This document shows, one piece after another, positions 27,864-36,409 of a stretch of 64,000 nucleotides of DNA. Location: NCBI RefSeq assembly GCF_009766005.1, contig NZ_LMUK01000046.1:379232-443231 (forward strand), written 5' to 3'. Position numbers and translations under genes: made by a program. Position 1 is the first letter of the stretch. Each line of letters opens with the position of its first letter. This DNA is from Bradyrhizobium sp. S69 (GTDB lineage Bacteria; Pseudomonadota; Alphaproteobacteria; Rhizobiales; Xanthobacteraceae). The notes under the pieces were generated by a model. It was not told where the DNA came from. It searched no databases and saw only the letters and a program-made list of their open reading frames with translations.

Positions 27864-28865
27864 TCATCGGATGACCTTGTCGGCGGCGAGCAGGAACGAC
27901 TCCGGAATGGCGAGCCCCAACGCCTTGGCGGTGTTCAGATTGACTTCGAGGTTGAACTTGACCGGTTGGGTGATCGCCAGACTGCCGGGCTTGGCGCCAC
28001 GCAGGATCTTGTCGACATAATCCGCAGCCCGCTCATTGAGGGGATCGGCGTTGCCGCCATAGGCCAGCAACAGCCCTTTGTCGGCGTAATACGGGTAGTT
28101 GCCGAAGGTTGGAATCCGCTGCCGCATCGCCAGGTCGGCGACGCGGGTGAGGTTGGCGTCGAGCAGCGGGCCGGGCTCGACATAGGCCGCATCGAAGCCT
28201 TGCCCCGCCAGCCCGGCAAAGATCGCATCATACTTGTCCGGCGCCACCGGGCTGAAGGCTTGCCAGGTAAATCCCAGTTTGGACGCTGCGTCCGTGACGT
28301 CTTTTTCGAACTGCGCGTGGACGATCGGGTCGGCTGCGCTGCGCTCGATCACCGCGAGTTTCGTCAACCGCGGCAGCAACCGCCGCACCAGGCCGATCAG
28401 CTTGACGGCGACCTCGCGTCCGGACGACGCCACGCCGGTGACATTGGCCTCCGGCTTGGCCAGGTCGGTCACAAGTCCTGATTCGACCGGGTTCGGCGTC
28501 GTCACCATCACGATCGGGATGGTCGCCGTCGCCTGTTTCAGCGCCCTCACGTAATCGGTGGGTTGAGCCGCCAGCACGTCCGGCCGCCGCGCCACCAACT
28601 CGGCCGCGAGCGCATCAACCTGGCTGACGTCGACCGTCGATACGCAGTCGAGGATCAGCGTTCGCCCGCCAACCCAGCCGAGTTCTGCCAGGCGGCGCCT
28701 GAAGGGACTGGGATTGTCATCGGTGCTGCAACCAAAGCCGCTCAGGAACCCGACCCGTTTCGGCGCCACCGCGCCGTCCTGGGCGGCCGCAAGGCCGGCG
28801 CAGGTTGCCAGTGCGAGGCCGGCCACCGCGGCCGTTATCAGCTTGATGATGTCGCTTCGTCTCAT
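27864..28865 (-). CDS. ABC_sub_bind (PF04392-like) periplasmic binding protein
   Basis: 333 residues. Signal peptide over about residues 10-28 (LITAAVAGLALATCAGLAAAQ). The mature part has RVGFLSGFGCSTDDNPSPFRRRLAELGWVGGRTLILDC and RRPDVLAAQPTDYVRALKQATATIPIVMVT, the layout of the many orphan ABC_sub_bind proteins in Bradyrhizobium. DKILRGAKPGSLAITQPVKFNLEVNLNTAKALGL is the usual family end. No permease or ATPase gene is adjacent, so the transporter partner and ligand are unknown. Confidence 0.83.
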   Translation of the reverse strand: MRRSDIIKLITAAVAGLALATCAGLAAAQDGAVAPKRVGFLSGFGCSTDDNPSPFRRRLAELGWVGGRTLILDCVSTVDVSQVDALAAELVARRPDVLAAQPTDYVRALKQATATIPIVMVTTPNPVESGLVTDLAKPEANVTGVASSGREVAVKLIGLVRRLLPRLTKLAVIERSAADPIVHAQFEKDVTDAASKLGFTWQAFSPVAPDKYDAIFAGLAGQGFDAAYVEPGPLLDANLTRVADLAMRQRIPTFGNYPYYADKGLLLAYGGNADPLNERAADYVDKILRGAKPGSLAITQPVKFNLEVNLNTAKALGLAIPESFLLAADKVIR

Positions 28866-28932
28866 TTTCCTCGCCCCCGAGGTCCGCGCAAGAACAAGCT
28901 AGCAGTCAAATCCCGCCGGGTTTCAGCAATTC

Positions 28933-30507
28933 TTAGTCCTCCAGCACGCAGATCACGGTGTAGACGACGCCGCGCGGCAGGAAATCGACGGTGGCTTCGC
29001 CGCCGAGCTGGTCGCGTGTGCTGCGTTCGATCAGGCGCGATCCGAAGCCGCGCTGCACCGGGGCAGTGACCGGGGGGCCGCCGGCCTCGCGCCAGATCAG
29101 CTGCAATCTCGGTTGGCCGCCTTCATTGATGACTTCCCAGTCCAGCGCAATGGTGCCGGTGTCGTTGGAGAGCGCGCCATATTTGGCGGCATTGGTGGCC
29201 ATCTCGTGCACGATCATCGACAGGATCACCGCGACGCGCGGCGACAGCGGCACGGTTGGTCCGAGCATCCGCATCCGTTCCGGATTGCTCAGCAAATAGG
29301 GTTGCAGCACGCGGGAAACCACATCCTGCAACTCCGACCCCCGCCACTTCTCCTGGCTCAGGAGATTGTGCGCCTCCGCCAGCGCGCCGAGCCGGCCCTC
29401 GAACTTTTCGCGCTCGAGCTTGCTCGCGCTGCGGAAGGTTTGCGTCGCGATCGCCTGCAGGATCGCCAGCGTGTTCTTGACGCGGTGGTTGAGCTCATCG
29501 ATCAGCAGGCTGTGCAGCAACTCGCCGCGCGCGATCGTCGTCGCCATCCGCACCGCGAAGGCAAGGCCCGTCAGCAGCAGGATGCCGCCGATCACGCTGG
29601 TGATCGCGAGGTTGCGCCACAAGGGACCGACCAGCGAACTTTCCGCGATACCGGCCGCGACCGTCCAGCCGGTCAGATCGGATCGCGCAAAGCTCGTGAT
29701 CAGCGGCACGCCCTCGAGCGACACCGTCGGCAGCGTCGCCTCGGACTTGCGCGCCATCTCGGCGTACAATGATGGCGCCGCGCGCTTGCCGGCGGTCTCT
29801 CGCGGATTTGGAATGCGCGCGAAATTGACGTTGTCGGCATCGAAGATCGAAATCGTCCAGTCCGTACTCGGGCGCTGCTTTTCAAGGATGTCCTGGAAAA
29901 TCCCGATAGGTGGGCTGAAGGAGATGTCGTAGATGACCTTGCCGTCACGTACCACCGGCACCTCGACGGTCACGATCGGTTTGTTCTTCACCGCGCCGAT
30001 GAACAGGTTGGAAAATTGCGGGGTCCTGGTCGCGAATACTTTTTCTACGATGTCATGGTTGTTGCGCGCCGGCAGACTGGCGGCGTCGGTCGTGATCGAG
30101 GAGAACAATTGGCGGCCGTCGCGATCGGACACCAGCACGACGCTATCGGCGCCGTATGGCTCGAGGAATCCCGAGACGATGGGGCGAAACGCCGCGAAAT
30201 CGCCGTTGCGCAGCGCACCCGTCAGCGCCAGCACCTGCAAGCCGCCGGTCATGCGCTGGACTTCGGCATCGAGCACCAGACGGATGCTGCGCACGGTCTC
30301 GAGCACGCGCTGCGAGGCGTCCTTGCGGTCTTGCTGGTAATTTTCGAACACGATCACGGCCGCGAACACAATGAGCGGCAGCGCGGTGCCCGCGACCAGA
30401 AGCGCCAGGCGCATGGGGAGGGAAGGTTTTGGCACGCAGGTCCCGGAATGGAGGATCGCGGTCACGATACGAGAAGTGTCCGAATTGGCCAAGGATTTCA
30501 AAAGCAT
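28933..30507 (-). CDS. Membrane sensor histidine kinase, HWE/HisKA_2 type, with periplasmic Cache-like domain
   Basis: 524 residues. TM1 is about residues 32-52 (MRLALLVAGTALPLIVFAAVIVF), followed by an extracytoplasmic sensor of about 240 residues resembling a double Cache domain (VVLVSDRDGRQLFSS, VPVVRDGKVIYDIS), then TM2 (LAITSVIGGILLLTGLAFAV). The kinase core begins with IDELNHRVKNTLAILQAIATQTFR, with the phospho-His near residue 340; this is the HWE/HisKA_2 form. The ATPase part has MIVHEMATNAAKYGALS and GFGSRLIERSTRDQLGG. It has no adjacent response regulator. HWE kinases often feed general stress or light responses; signal and partner are unknown. Confidence 0.85.
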   Translation of the reverse strand: MLLKSLANSDTSRIVTAILHSGTCVPKPSLPMRLALLVAGTALPLIVFAAVIVFENYQQDRKDASQRVLETVRSIRLVLDAEVQRMTGGLQVLALTGALRNGDFAAFRPIVSGFLEPYGADSVVLVSDRDGRQLFSSITTDAASLPARNNHDIVEKVFATRTPQFSNLFIGAVKNKPIVTVEVPVVRDGKVIYDISFSPPIGIFQDILEKQRPSTDWTISIFDADNVNFARIPNPRETAGKRAAPSLYAEMARKSEATLPTVSLEGVPLITSFARSDLTGWTVAAGIAESSLVGPLWRNLAITSVIGGILLLTGLAFAVRMATTIARGELLHSLLIDELNHRVKNTLAILQAIATQTFRSASKLEREKFEGRLGALAEAHNLLSQEKWRGSELQDVVSRVLQPYLLSNPERMRMLGPTVPLSPRVAVILSMIVHEMATNAAKYGALSNDTGTIALDWEVINEGGQPRLQLIWREAGGPPVTAPVQRGFGSRLIERSTRDQLGGEATVDFLPRGVVYTVICVLED

Positions 30508-30628
30508 TTCAGCCCGCCGCCGGGTTGCGGCGAACTCCGCGACAACTGTGAGGAGGCTGGATGGTTCCGCGGGGGCGCGAGCGTCCCGAGGTCGTCATTG
30601 ACGTTGATGACGATGCTCCACCCACCGC

Positions 30629-30721
30629 CGTCGTCCCGGCCTTGCGCCGGGACCCATAACCCCTGGCGTTGATTGTAACAGAAGGCATCCGCAACACTGC
30701 CAAAACGGGAGTCCTCGGCGT
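30629..30721. repeat. Palindromic repeat copy 2, left part (interrupted by IS)
   Basis: It runs collinear with 9792-9886: CGTCGTCCCGGCC, ACCCATAACCCCTGGCGT, GAAGGCATCCGC and a final CGGCGT are shared, with scattered substitutions. It stops exactly where the IS1111-type element begins; the remainder resumes at 32101. Confidence 0.85.
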
Positions 30722-30797
30722 GATGGTGTGGACGGCCCCCTACGGCATCAGTTGTGCCAGAATGAGGTTGTTGAGATCTCAGACAAGGGAGCCGTCC

Positions 30798-31838
30798 GTG
30801 AGCCAGATTATCCGCCTTGGAATGGATACGTCGAAGCATATTTTTCAGCTACATGGGGTTGATTCTGCAGAGCGGCCGGTGTTGCGCAAGAAGCTTCGGC
30901 GCGGCGAGATGTTGGCTTTTTTTGCCAAGTGTCCGCCCACCATTATCGGGATGGAAGCCTGCGCCGCGTCGCATTACTGGGGGCGGAAGTTGCGCGAACT
31001 CGGGCACGAGGTGAAGCTGATCGCGCCGCAGCACGTGAAGGCCTACGTCAAGCGCAACAAGAACGACGGGCGCGACGCCGAGGGACTATGCGAGGCGATG
31101 AGCCGGCCGACGATGCAGTTCGTGCCAGTGAAGACCGAGGAGCAGCAGGCCGCCTTGATGCTGATGGGAGTTCGCGAGCATCTGGTCAAAAGGCGTACCC
31201 AGCTTGGCAACGCGATCCGCGGCTATGCGGCAGAGTTTGGTCTGATCACCGCCAAGGGTCTCGACAAGATTGAGCCGCTATTGGCGCGGATCGCGCAAGA
31301 CCAAAGCTTACCAGAACTGGCGCGTGAGATATTTGCGATGCAGGGCCGCGACTATGCGCGGCTGCAGGTCGAACTGAAGACGATCGAGGCTAGGCTGCGG
31401 GCTTGGCACCGCGCCAATGCCGATAGCCGCCGTCTGGCGGAGATTCCGGGGGTCGGGCCGATTTGCGCCACGGCGCTGGTGATGAAGGCGCCCGATCCAC
31501 ATGCGTTTCCGTCCGGTCGGCACTTTGCCGCCTGGATGGGGCTTACTCCGAAAGACCATTCCACCGCTGGCAAGACCAGGATCGGCAAGATTACCCGCGC
31601 CGGGGATGAGATGCTGCGCAGCGTGCTGGTGGCGGGAGCTACCGCCGTGATCCAGCAGGCGAAGAAGGGCCGTGGTCATCCGGCACCCTGGCTGGTGGCG
31701 CTGCTGGCGCGCAAGTCGCCGAAGCTCGCAGCGGTGGCGCTCGCCAACAAGATTGCCCGCATCGCTTGGAAGCTATTGACGACGGGCGAGAGTTACAACG
31801 ATGCGCGGATGCCCGGCGCATCCGCAGTCGCCACTTAA
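30798..31838 (+). CDS. IS110-family DEDD transposase
   Basis: 346 residues. The N-terminal DEDD_Tnp_IS110 domain has LGMDTSKHIFQLHGVD (first acidic residue in the RNase-H-like fold), IIGMEACAASHYWGRKL and KAYVKRNKNDGRDAEGLCEA (last acidic pair). The C-terminal Transposase_20 domain has IPGVGPICATALVMKAPDPHAFPSGRHFAAWMGLTP with the conserved Ser/Gly region, then AGATAVIQQAKKG. I chose GTG 30798 because AAGGGAG lies upstream and the protein opens SQIIRLGMD. The gene appears intact. These recombinases use a bridge/seek RNA encoded by the element to select targets. Confidence 0.92.
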   Translation: MSQIIRLGMDTSKHIFQLHGVDSAERPVLRKKLRRGEMLAFFAKCPPTIIGMEACAASHYWGRKLRELGHEVKLIAPQHVKAYVKRNKNDGRDAEGLCEAMSRPTMQFVPVKTEEQQAALMLMGVREHLVKRRTQLGNAIRGYAAEFGLITAKGLDKIEPLLARIAQDQSLPELAREIFAMQGRDYARLQVELKTIEARLRAWHRANADSRRLAEIPGVGPICATALVMKAPDPHAFPSGRHFAAWMGLTPKDHSTAGKTRIGKITRAGDEMLRSVLVAGATAVIQQAKKGRGHPAPWLVALLARKSPKLAAVALANKIARIAWKLLTTGESYNDARMPGASAVAT

Positions 31839-31849
31839 GAGATCGGCCG

Positions 31850-32085
31850 GTCGGCTAGCTCGCCAACCGGCTGAGCCGGAGCTGCAAGAGGAGATCAGAT
31901 GGTAGGATCGATCGATCCGAGGTGCGAGACACTCCGTGGGACCCATTGGCCTGCAAAGGTCGCTGGCGTGTTTGGAACTCGCGTCGCGGAAACCATCTTG
32001 GCCAGCGGTCTATCAACCGCATCAACAGGCCGGACATATGGATGCAAGCGATCCGATCAGACCCTGAAAAAAACTCTTGTGGCAC
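31850..32085 (+). ncRNA. Probable bridge/seek guide RNA of the IS1111-type element
   Basis: Non-coding right end of the element; RNA limits are estimated. Loop 1 (about 31936-31971): GGGACCCAT at 31938-31946 is exactly complementary to the right flank ATGGGTCCC (32101-32109); a GGCC...GGTC hairpin (31948-31961) follows; then GGCGT (31965-31969) is identical to the left flank GGCGT (30717-30721). Loop 2 (about 31990-32037): ACCATC (31992-31997) is complementary to the first six bases of the element, GATGGT; an inner GGCC...GGCC stem follows; then ACAT (32034-32037) matches the element's last bases. Both loops have the same polarity, as expected of target and donor guides. Confidence 0.75.
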
Positions 32086-32100
32086 GGGGGCCGTCCACAT

Positions 32101-32129
32101 ATGGGTCCCGGCTCAAGGCCGGGACGACG
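32101..32129. repeat. Palindromic repeat copy 2, right arm after the IS
   Basis: ATGGGTCCCGGCTCAAGG and the following CCGGGACGACG continue the repeat interrupted at 30721 and match the right arm of copy 1 (9885-9913) with one or two changes. Together with 30629-30721 it rebuilds one full repeat. Confidence 0.85.
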
Positions 32130-32166
32130 TAGATGAGCGCCTTTGCCCACCCTACGCTCCTCGTTC

Positions 32167-33552
32167 CTACTCCGCGGCTTCCCGCACGTAGCGCGCGGTC
32201 GGCGTGCGCATGGTCACGAGTTCTTCCGCGGCGGTCGGATGCAACGCGAAGGTGGCGTCGAAATCGGCCTTGGTGGCTTTCATCCTGACCGCGATCGCGA
32301 TGGCCTGGATGGTTTCGGCGGCGGCGTCGCCGACGATATGGCAGCCGACCACGCGGTCGCTGCCGGCGTCGACCACCAGCTTCATCAGGATGCGGGTATC
32401 GCGGCCGGACATCGTCGACTTGATGGGACGAAAATCGGTCTTGTAGATATCGACGTGGCTGAACTGCGCGCGCGCTTCGGCTTCGGTCAATCCCACCGTG
32501 CCGACTTCGGGCTGCGAGAACACCGCGGTCGGAATCGTCGCATGATCGACCTGCACCGGGCGTTTGCCGAACACGGTGTCGGCGAACGCATGGCCCTCGC
32601 GGATCGCCACCGGGGTTAGATTGATGCGGTTGGTGACGTCGCCGACCGCATAGATGTTCGGCACCGACGTGCGGGAAAAGCCATCCACGACGATGCCGCC
32701 ATGATGCGCGCTGACCGCGACGCCGGCCTTCTCCAGCCCAAGGCCGTTGATGTTGGGATGGCGGCCGATCGCAAACATCACCTTGTCGGCGGCAATGCTC
32801 GATCCGCTCGACAGATGGGTCGCAAAACTCTTGCCGTGCGGCTCGATACTCTTGATGGTGCAGCCGGTGAGGATGGTGATGCCCGCCATCTCCATCTCCT
32901 TGCGGACATGGGCTCGAACGTCCTCGTCGAAGCCGCGCAGGATATTGTCGCCGCGATAGATCACCGTGACATCGGAGCCGAAGCCGGAAAAAATGCCGGC
33001 GAATTCCAGCGCGATATAGCCACCGCCCTGGATCACGACGCGCTTCGGCAATTCCGGCAGATGAAATGCTTCATTCGACGAAATCACGTGCTCGATACCG
33101 GGAATCGCCGGGCCGTGGTTCGGCGTGCCGCCGGTCGCGACCAGGATATATTTCGCCGTGACAATGCGGCCGTTGGAAAGCCGCAGCGTGTGCGCATCCT
33201 CGATCACGGCGCGGGCCTTGACGACCTCCACCCCGGCCTTTTCGGCATTCGTGGTGTAGATGCCTTCGAGCCGGCCGATCTCCTTGTCCTTGTTGGCGAC
33301 CAGGGTCGGCCAATCGAAACTCACCGAAGGAATGCTCCAGCCGAAGCCCGCGGCATCCTCGATCTCATGATGAACACGCGAGCCGATCACGAACAGCTTC
33401 TTGGGAACGCAGCCGCGGATCACGCAGGTGCCGCCCATCCGGTATTCTTCGGCGATCATGACCCGCGCGCCGTAACCGGCGGCGATCCGGGCGGCGCGCA
33501 CGCCGCCTGAACCTCCACCGATGACGAAAAGATCGACGTCGAACTCAGCCAT
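32167..33552 (-). CDS. gor: Glutathione-disulfide reductase
   Basis: 461-residue flavoenzyme reducing glutathione disulfide with NADPH in the cytosol. The FAD-binding GGGSGG at 12-17 is followed by the redox disulfide GGTCVIRGCVPKK (C43, C48). The NAD(P) domain has VIQGGGYIALEFAGIFSGFG, followed by VMFAIGRHPNINGLG and YAVGDVT. The C-terminal dimer-interface active site HPTAAEELVTM carries the catalytic His-x4-Glu pair. Length and motifs are full. It is in line with DUF2059 and rpiA upstream on the same strand, a gene order common in Bradyrhizobium relatives. Confidence 0.93.
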   Translation of the reverse strand: MAEFDVDLFVIGGGSGGVRAARIAAGYGARVMIAEEYRMGGTCVIRGCVPKKLFVIGSRVHHEIEDAAGFGWSIPSVSFDWPTLVANKDKEIGRLEGIYTTNAEKAGVEVVKARAVIEDAHTLRLSNGRIVTAKYILVATGGTPNHGPAIPGIEHVISSNEAFHLPELPKRVVIQGGGYIALEFAGIFSGFGSDVTVIYRGDNILRGFDEDVRAHVRKEMEMAGITILTGCTIKSIEPHGKSFATHLSSGSSIAADKVMFAIGRHPNINGLGLEKAGVAVSAHHGGIVVDGFSRTSVPNIYAVGDVTNRINLTPVAIREGHAFADTVFGKRPVQVDHATIPTAVFSQPEVGTVGLTEAEARAQFSHVDIYKTDFRPIKSTMSGRDTRILMKLVVDAGSDRVVGCHIVGDAAAETIQAIAIAVRMKATKADFDATFALHPTAAEELVTMRTPTARYVREAAE

Positions 33553-33596
33553 GAGAAGCCCCGCCCGCTCTGGAGGACCAGATCATATCTGCTTGA

Positions 33597-34100
33597 TCAG
33601 ATTTGCTTGCCGCGCTTGCGCATCTCGGCGCGGAATTCACCATTGACGATTTGCGCGAACTGCTGCGCCCACTGATTCATGAAGGTCACGCTTTCCTGAA
33701 TGGCCTTGGGTTCGGTCGACAGCAGCTTCTGGCCTAGCGGCGACTTATAAAACACCACCAGATCCTTCAGTTCCTGTTCGGTGAAATCACCGGCATAGAT
33801 CTTCGCCATGCCTTCGCCGATTTCGCTCTCGCGGCCGGCCAGCTTCTGGGCAACCATCACCGAGACCTCGTTGAGATCTTTTTGATAGTTGAGATTGTTC
33901 TGGATCAGCTGTTCCTTGGTCTGCTCGACAAGGTTGGGCACCGCGGCGGCATACATGGCGCTGGCGTTTTTCATCGCCAGGATTTCCTTGGCGGAAGCAA
34001 GCGCGGCCGGAGAAGCCGTTTGAGCCCCTGCCGGCGTGCCGGCCAGCGCCAGCCCCAGTACCAGGCCCGCGGCCGACAAAATTCTCGAAAGGCTCTTCAT
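33597..34100 (-). CDS. DUF2059 domain-containing exported protein
   Basis: 167 residues. Signal peptide at residues 1-26 (LSRILSAAGLVLGLALAGTPAGA). The mature protein is helical and contains the DUF2059 core KIYAGDFTEQELKDLVVFYKSPLGQKLL near residues 110-140. Function is unknown; proteins of this family are periplasmic. It lies between rpiA and gor on one strand with short spacers, probably one transcript. Confidence 0.85.
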   Translation of the reverse strand: MKSLSRILSAAGLVLGLALAGTPAGAQTASPAALASAKEILAMKNASAMYAAAVPNLVEQTKEQLIQNNLNYQKDLNEVSVMVAQKLAGRESEIGEGMAKIYAGDFTEQELKDLVVFYKSPLGQKLLSTEPKAIQESVTFMNQWAQQFAQIVNGEFRAEMRKRGKQI

Positions 34101-34124
34101 TCCTAACTCTCCTCGATTGCGGCA

Positions 34125-34820
34125 TTACCGCCGTTCAACAACGCGAATTCCATGGGCCGCACCAGCCAATATCGCCGTGCTCGCAAGACCAATGAACAGC
34201 CCGTGCTCGACCACGCCCGGTATGGCATTGAGCAACCCCGCCAAGCGTGGGGCATCGGCTATTCGTTCAAGATGGGCGTCCACAATCCAGTGGCCGCCAT
34301 CGGTGACGAAAACGTGACCGTCCTTGCCGTTCCGGACCACCATTTGCCCGGAAACACTGCTTTCGGCAAAGGCCTTGGCGATGGCGCGCCGCGTCGCCGC
34401 CAGCCCGAACGGAATGACCTCGATGGGGAGCGGAAAGCGGCCGAGAACATCGACCCATTTGGAATCGTCGGCGATGACGATCATGCGGTCGGACGCCGCG
34501 GCTACGATTTTCTCGCGCAGCAACGCGCCGCCGCCGCCCTTGATGACATTGAGCGCCGGCTCGATTTCGTCGGCGCCGTCGATCGTCAGATCGAGGCGAT
34601 CGATGTCGTCGAGCGTGGTCAGGCGAATGCCGCAGCGCTCGGCTTGCGCGCGGGTCACCTCCGATGTCGGCACCCCGATGACATCAAGCCCGGCGCGGAC
34701 CCGCTCGCCGAGCAGGTCGACAAAATGCTTGGCGGTGGATCCCGTCCCGAGGCCAAGCTTCATGCCGTCGCGCACCTCTTCGAGCGCACGCGCCGCCGCT
34801 TGCCGTTTGAGTTCTTCCAT
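34125..34820 (-). CDS. rpiA: Ribose-5-phosphate isomerase A
   Basis: Interconverts ribose 5-phosphate and ribulose 5-phosphate in the pentose phosphate pathway; about 231 residues. Motifs: GLGTGSTAKHFVDLLGERV (phosphate loop), IDGADEIEPALNVIKGGGGALLREKIVA (catalytic Asp/Lys region) and NGKDGHVFVTDGGHWIVDA. I use the ATG at 34820 (MEELKRQAAARALEEV); GTG 34826 and TTG 34832 are in-frame alternatives. It is the first gene of the rpiA-DUF2059-gor run and is divergent from gph. Confidence 0.93.
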   Translation of the reverse strand: MEELKRQAAARALEEVRDGMKLGLGTGSTAKHFVDLLGERVRAGLDVIGVPTSEVTRAQAERCGIRLTTLDDIDRLDLTIDGADEIEPALNVIKGGGGALLREKIVAAASDRMIVIADDSKWVDVLGRFPLPIEVIPFGLAATRRAIAKAFAESSVSGQMVVRNGKDGHVFVTDGGHWIVDAHLERIADAPRLAGLLNAIPGVVEHGLFIGLASTAILAGAAHGIRVVERR

Positions 34821-35009
34821 ATCCACGCGCAAGGCCTGTGTTTTCTTTAGGAATAGCTGCCGATCGAACGATCGGCGGCGGGGGTTCGGCGGGGCATATC
34901 TAGCGTCGTTTTACCGGGAGGAACAGTATTATACCCCCCGGTCTGGCGGTAATCGATCACTTCCAGCCGCCCACTTGCATGATTGGGCCGGGAACGCTAG
35001 CGATCCCGG

Positions 35010-35696
35010 ATGACCTCTGTTCGCACCGTTGTATTCGATCTCGATGGCACGCTGGTGGATACCGCGCCCGACCTGATCAAAGCGCTCAATTTCGTGCTCG
35101 ATCGCGAGGGATTGCCGCCGATTCCGCTGCATTCCGCACGCAACATGATTGGCGCCGGCGCCCGGCGGATGATCGAACGCGGCCTTGAGGCCGAGGGGCG
35201 CGTCGCAACGCCCGCCGACATCAGCCGGCTTACGAGCGATTTCATCGATTATTACGCCGCCCATATCGCCGACGGCTCGCGCCCGTTCGAAGGGCTGGAA
35301 GACGCGCTCGATGATCTCGCTGCCCGCGGCTATCAATTCGCGGTTTGCACCAACAAGCTGGAATGGCTGTCAAAACGGCTGCTCGACCAGCTCGGATTGA
35401 CCCCGCGGTTTGCCGCGATCTGCGGCGCCGATACGTTTGGCGTCTCAAAGCCCGACCCGGTCATCCTGCAACAGACCGTGGCGCGCGCGGGCGGCCGGCT
35501 GGCGTCGACCGTGATGGTGGGCGATGCCGGTCCGGACGTCGGGGTGGCGCGGCGTGCTGGCGTCCCGGTCGTCTGTGTCGAATTCGGCTACACCGACGTT
35601 CCGGTCGCCGATCTCAAGCCGGACCTGCTGATCGGGCATATGCGCGATTTGCCGGCGGCGGTCGAAAGCCTGATGGCTCGCCATAAGTCGCCGTAA
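35010..35696 (+). CDS. gph: Phosphoglycolate phosphatase (HAD hydrolase)
   Basis: 228-residue HAD-superfamily phosphatase. Motif I VVFDLDGTLVD (D10 nucleophile, D12), motif II VCTNK, motif III Lys in GVSKPDP, and motif IV VMVGDAGPDVGVARRAG. The cap domain lies about residues 17-85, as in Gph enzymes that clear 2-phosphoglycolate. It is divergent from rpiA, a plausible metabolic neighbour. Other HAD phosphatases share these motifs, so the exact substrate is likely but not proven. Confidence 0.83.
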   Translation: MTSVRTVVFDLDGTLVDTAPDLIKALNFVLDREGLPPIPLHSARNMIGAGARRMIERGLEAEGRVATPADISRLTSDFIDYYAAHIADGSRPFEGLEDALDDLAARGYQFAVCTNKLEWLSKRLLDQLGLTPRFAAICGADTFGVSKPDPVILQQTVARAGGRLASTVMVGDAGPDVGVARRAGVPVVCVEFGYTDVPVADLKPDLLIGHMRDLPAAVESLMARHKSP

Positions 35697-35739
35697 ACAC
35701 CTGATTTTGTTTCTATATATTATTTGATAAGGAACAAAA

Positions 35740-35754
35740 TTAACCATCACTTAA
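35740..35754 (+). promoter_or_regulatory. CtrA-type binding site
   Basis: TTAACCATCACTTAA is a perfect TTAA-N7-TTAA, the motif bound by the alphaproteobacterial cell-cycle regulator CtrA. It lies about 100 bases upstream of the lipoprotein gene at 35852, in an AT-rich patch. CtrA control of that gene is inferred. Confidence 0.6.
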
Positions 35755-35851
35755 CGATGAAGCCGCGCATGGTTGCGCGGGTCTCCCGAGGCTTCTATGG
35801 TCGCCGTTGGGGATTGTGGCAGTTTGCCGCAGTTAAAGTGACGGGTTACTC

Positions 35852-36355
35852 ATGCGTCGTGTCATCGTGATTGCCGCAGCAGGCTTCAGCCTGGCTGGCT
35901 GCTCTTCCTTTTCCATGGGTGACTACTTCAAGTCGACCCCGCCGGTGGTGCAGGTCCAGCTGGATTCGACGCCGCAAGGCGCCGACGCCCGCACCTCGCT
36001 CGGACCGGGCTGCAAGACCCCGTGCACGGTCTCCGTCCCGGCTCCGGAAAACGGCAGCTTCACGGTCACCTACTCCCTCAACAAGTTCCAGCCGGCCACG
36101 GTGCCGGTGTCGGTGGTGCGTAACCCCGGCGACTTCGCCTCGGCAGGCACCGTCAACGTCGATCCCAATCCGGTCGTAGCCCTGCTTCAGCCGGCCGGAC
36201 CGCCGCCGAAGCCGCCCCGGAAGCACGGGATGCGGCCGAAAAAGCCGAGGCCGCCAAAGGGTGACGCGGCAGCACCGCCGCCGCCAGCGGATTCGCCGTT
36301 CCCGGCACCGGCCGCTAGTGCCCCTCCTCCTCCGGCGCCTCCGCCGCCCCGCTGA
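35852..36355 (+). CDS. Proline-rich lipoprotein
   Basis: 167 residues. The signal ends in the lipobox LAGC (Cys at about residue 17), so the protein should be lipid-anchored. Residues about 30-105 form a beta-rich segment (VVQVQLDSTPQGADARTSLGPGCKTPCTVSVP) resembling a PEGA-like domain. The last 60 residues are Pro/Ala/Lys-rich (PPPKPPRKHGMRPKKPRPPKG) and may reach across the periplasm or bind peptidoglycan. A CtrA box lies upstream. Function unknown; related lipoproteins occur in Bradyrhizobium. Confidence 0.8.
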   Translation: MRRVIVIAAAGFSLAGCSSFSMGDYFKSTPPVVQVQLDSTPQGADARTSLGPGCKTPCTVSVPAPENGSFTVTYSLNKFQPATVPVSVVRNPGDFASAGTVNVDPNPVVALLQPAGPPPKPPRKHGMRPKKPRPPKGDAAAPPPPADSPFPAPAASAPPPPAPPPPR

Positions 36356-36409
36356 TTGTTTGCACTGCACTCAATACGGGGTGCAGCCAGCGAACTGCGA
36401 GGTAGCAAT

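Larger units (their letters stand above)
30722..32100 (+). mobile_element. IS110-family (IS1111-type) insertion sequence, complete
   Basis: About 1379 bp. The ends were fixed by comparing the split repeat with the intact copy at 9792-9913: left flank GGCGT, right flank ATGGGTCCC, with no target duplication (ends uncertain by one or two bases). Subterminal 13-bp inverted repeats GTGGACGGCCCCC (30728-30740) and GGGGGCCGTCCAC (32086-32098) lie a few bases inside the ends, as is known for IS1111-type elements. The left non-coding end is short (about 75 bp) and the right end long (about 260 bp). It contains one DEDD transposase gene and a probable guide RNA in the right end. Confidence 0.85.

Noticed and set aside
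30722..32100. Composite transposon or cargo element
   Set aside because: Only one transposase gene lies between the ends, and no second IS copy was seen nearby.
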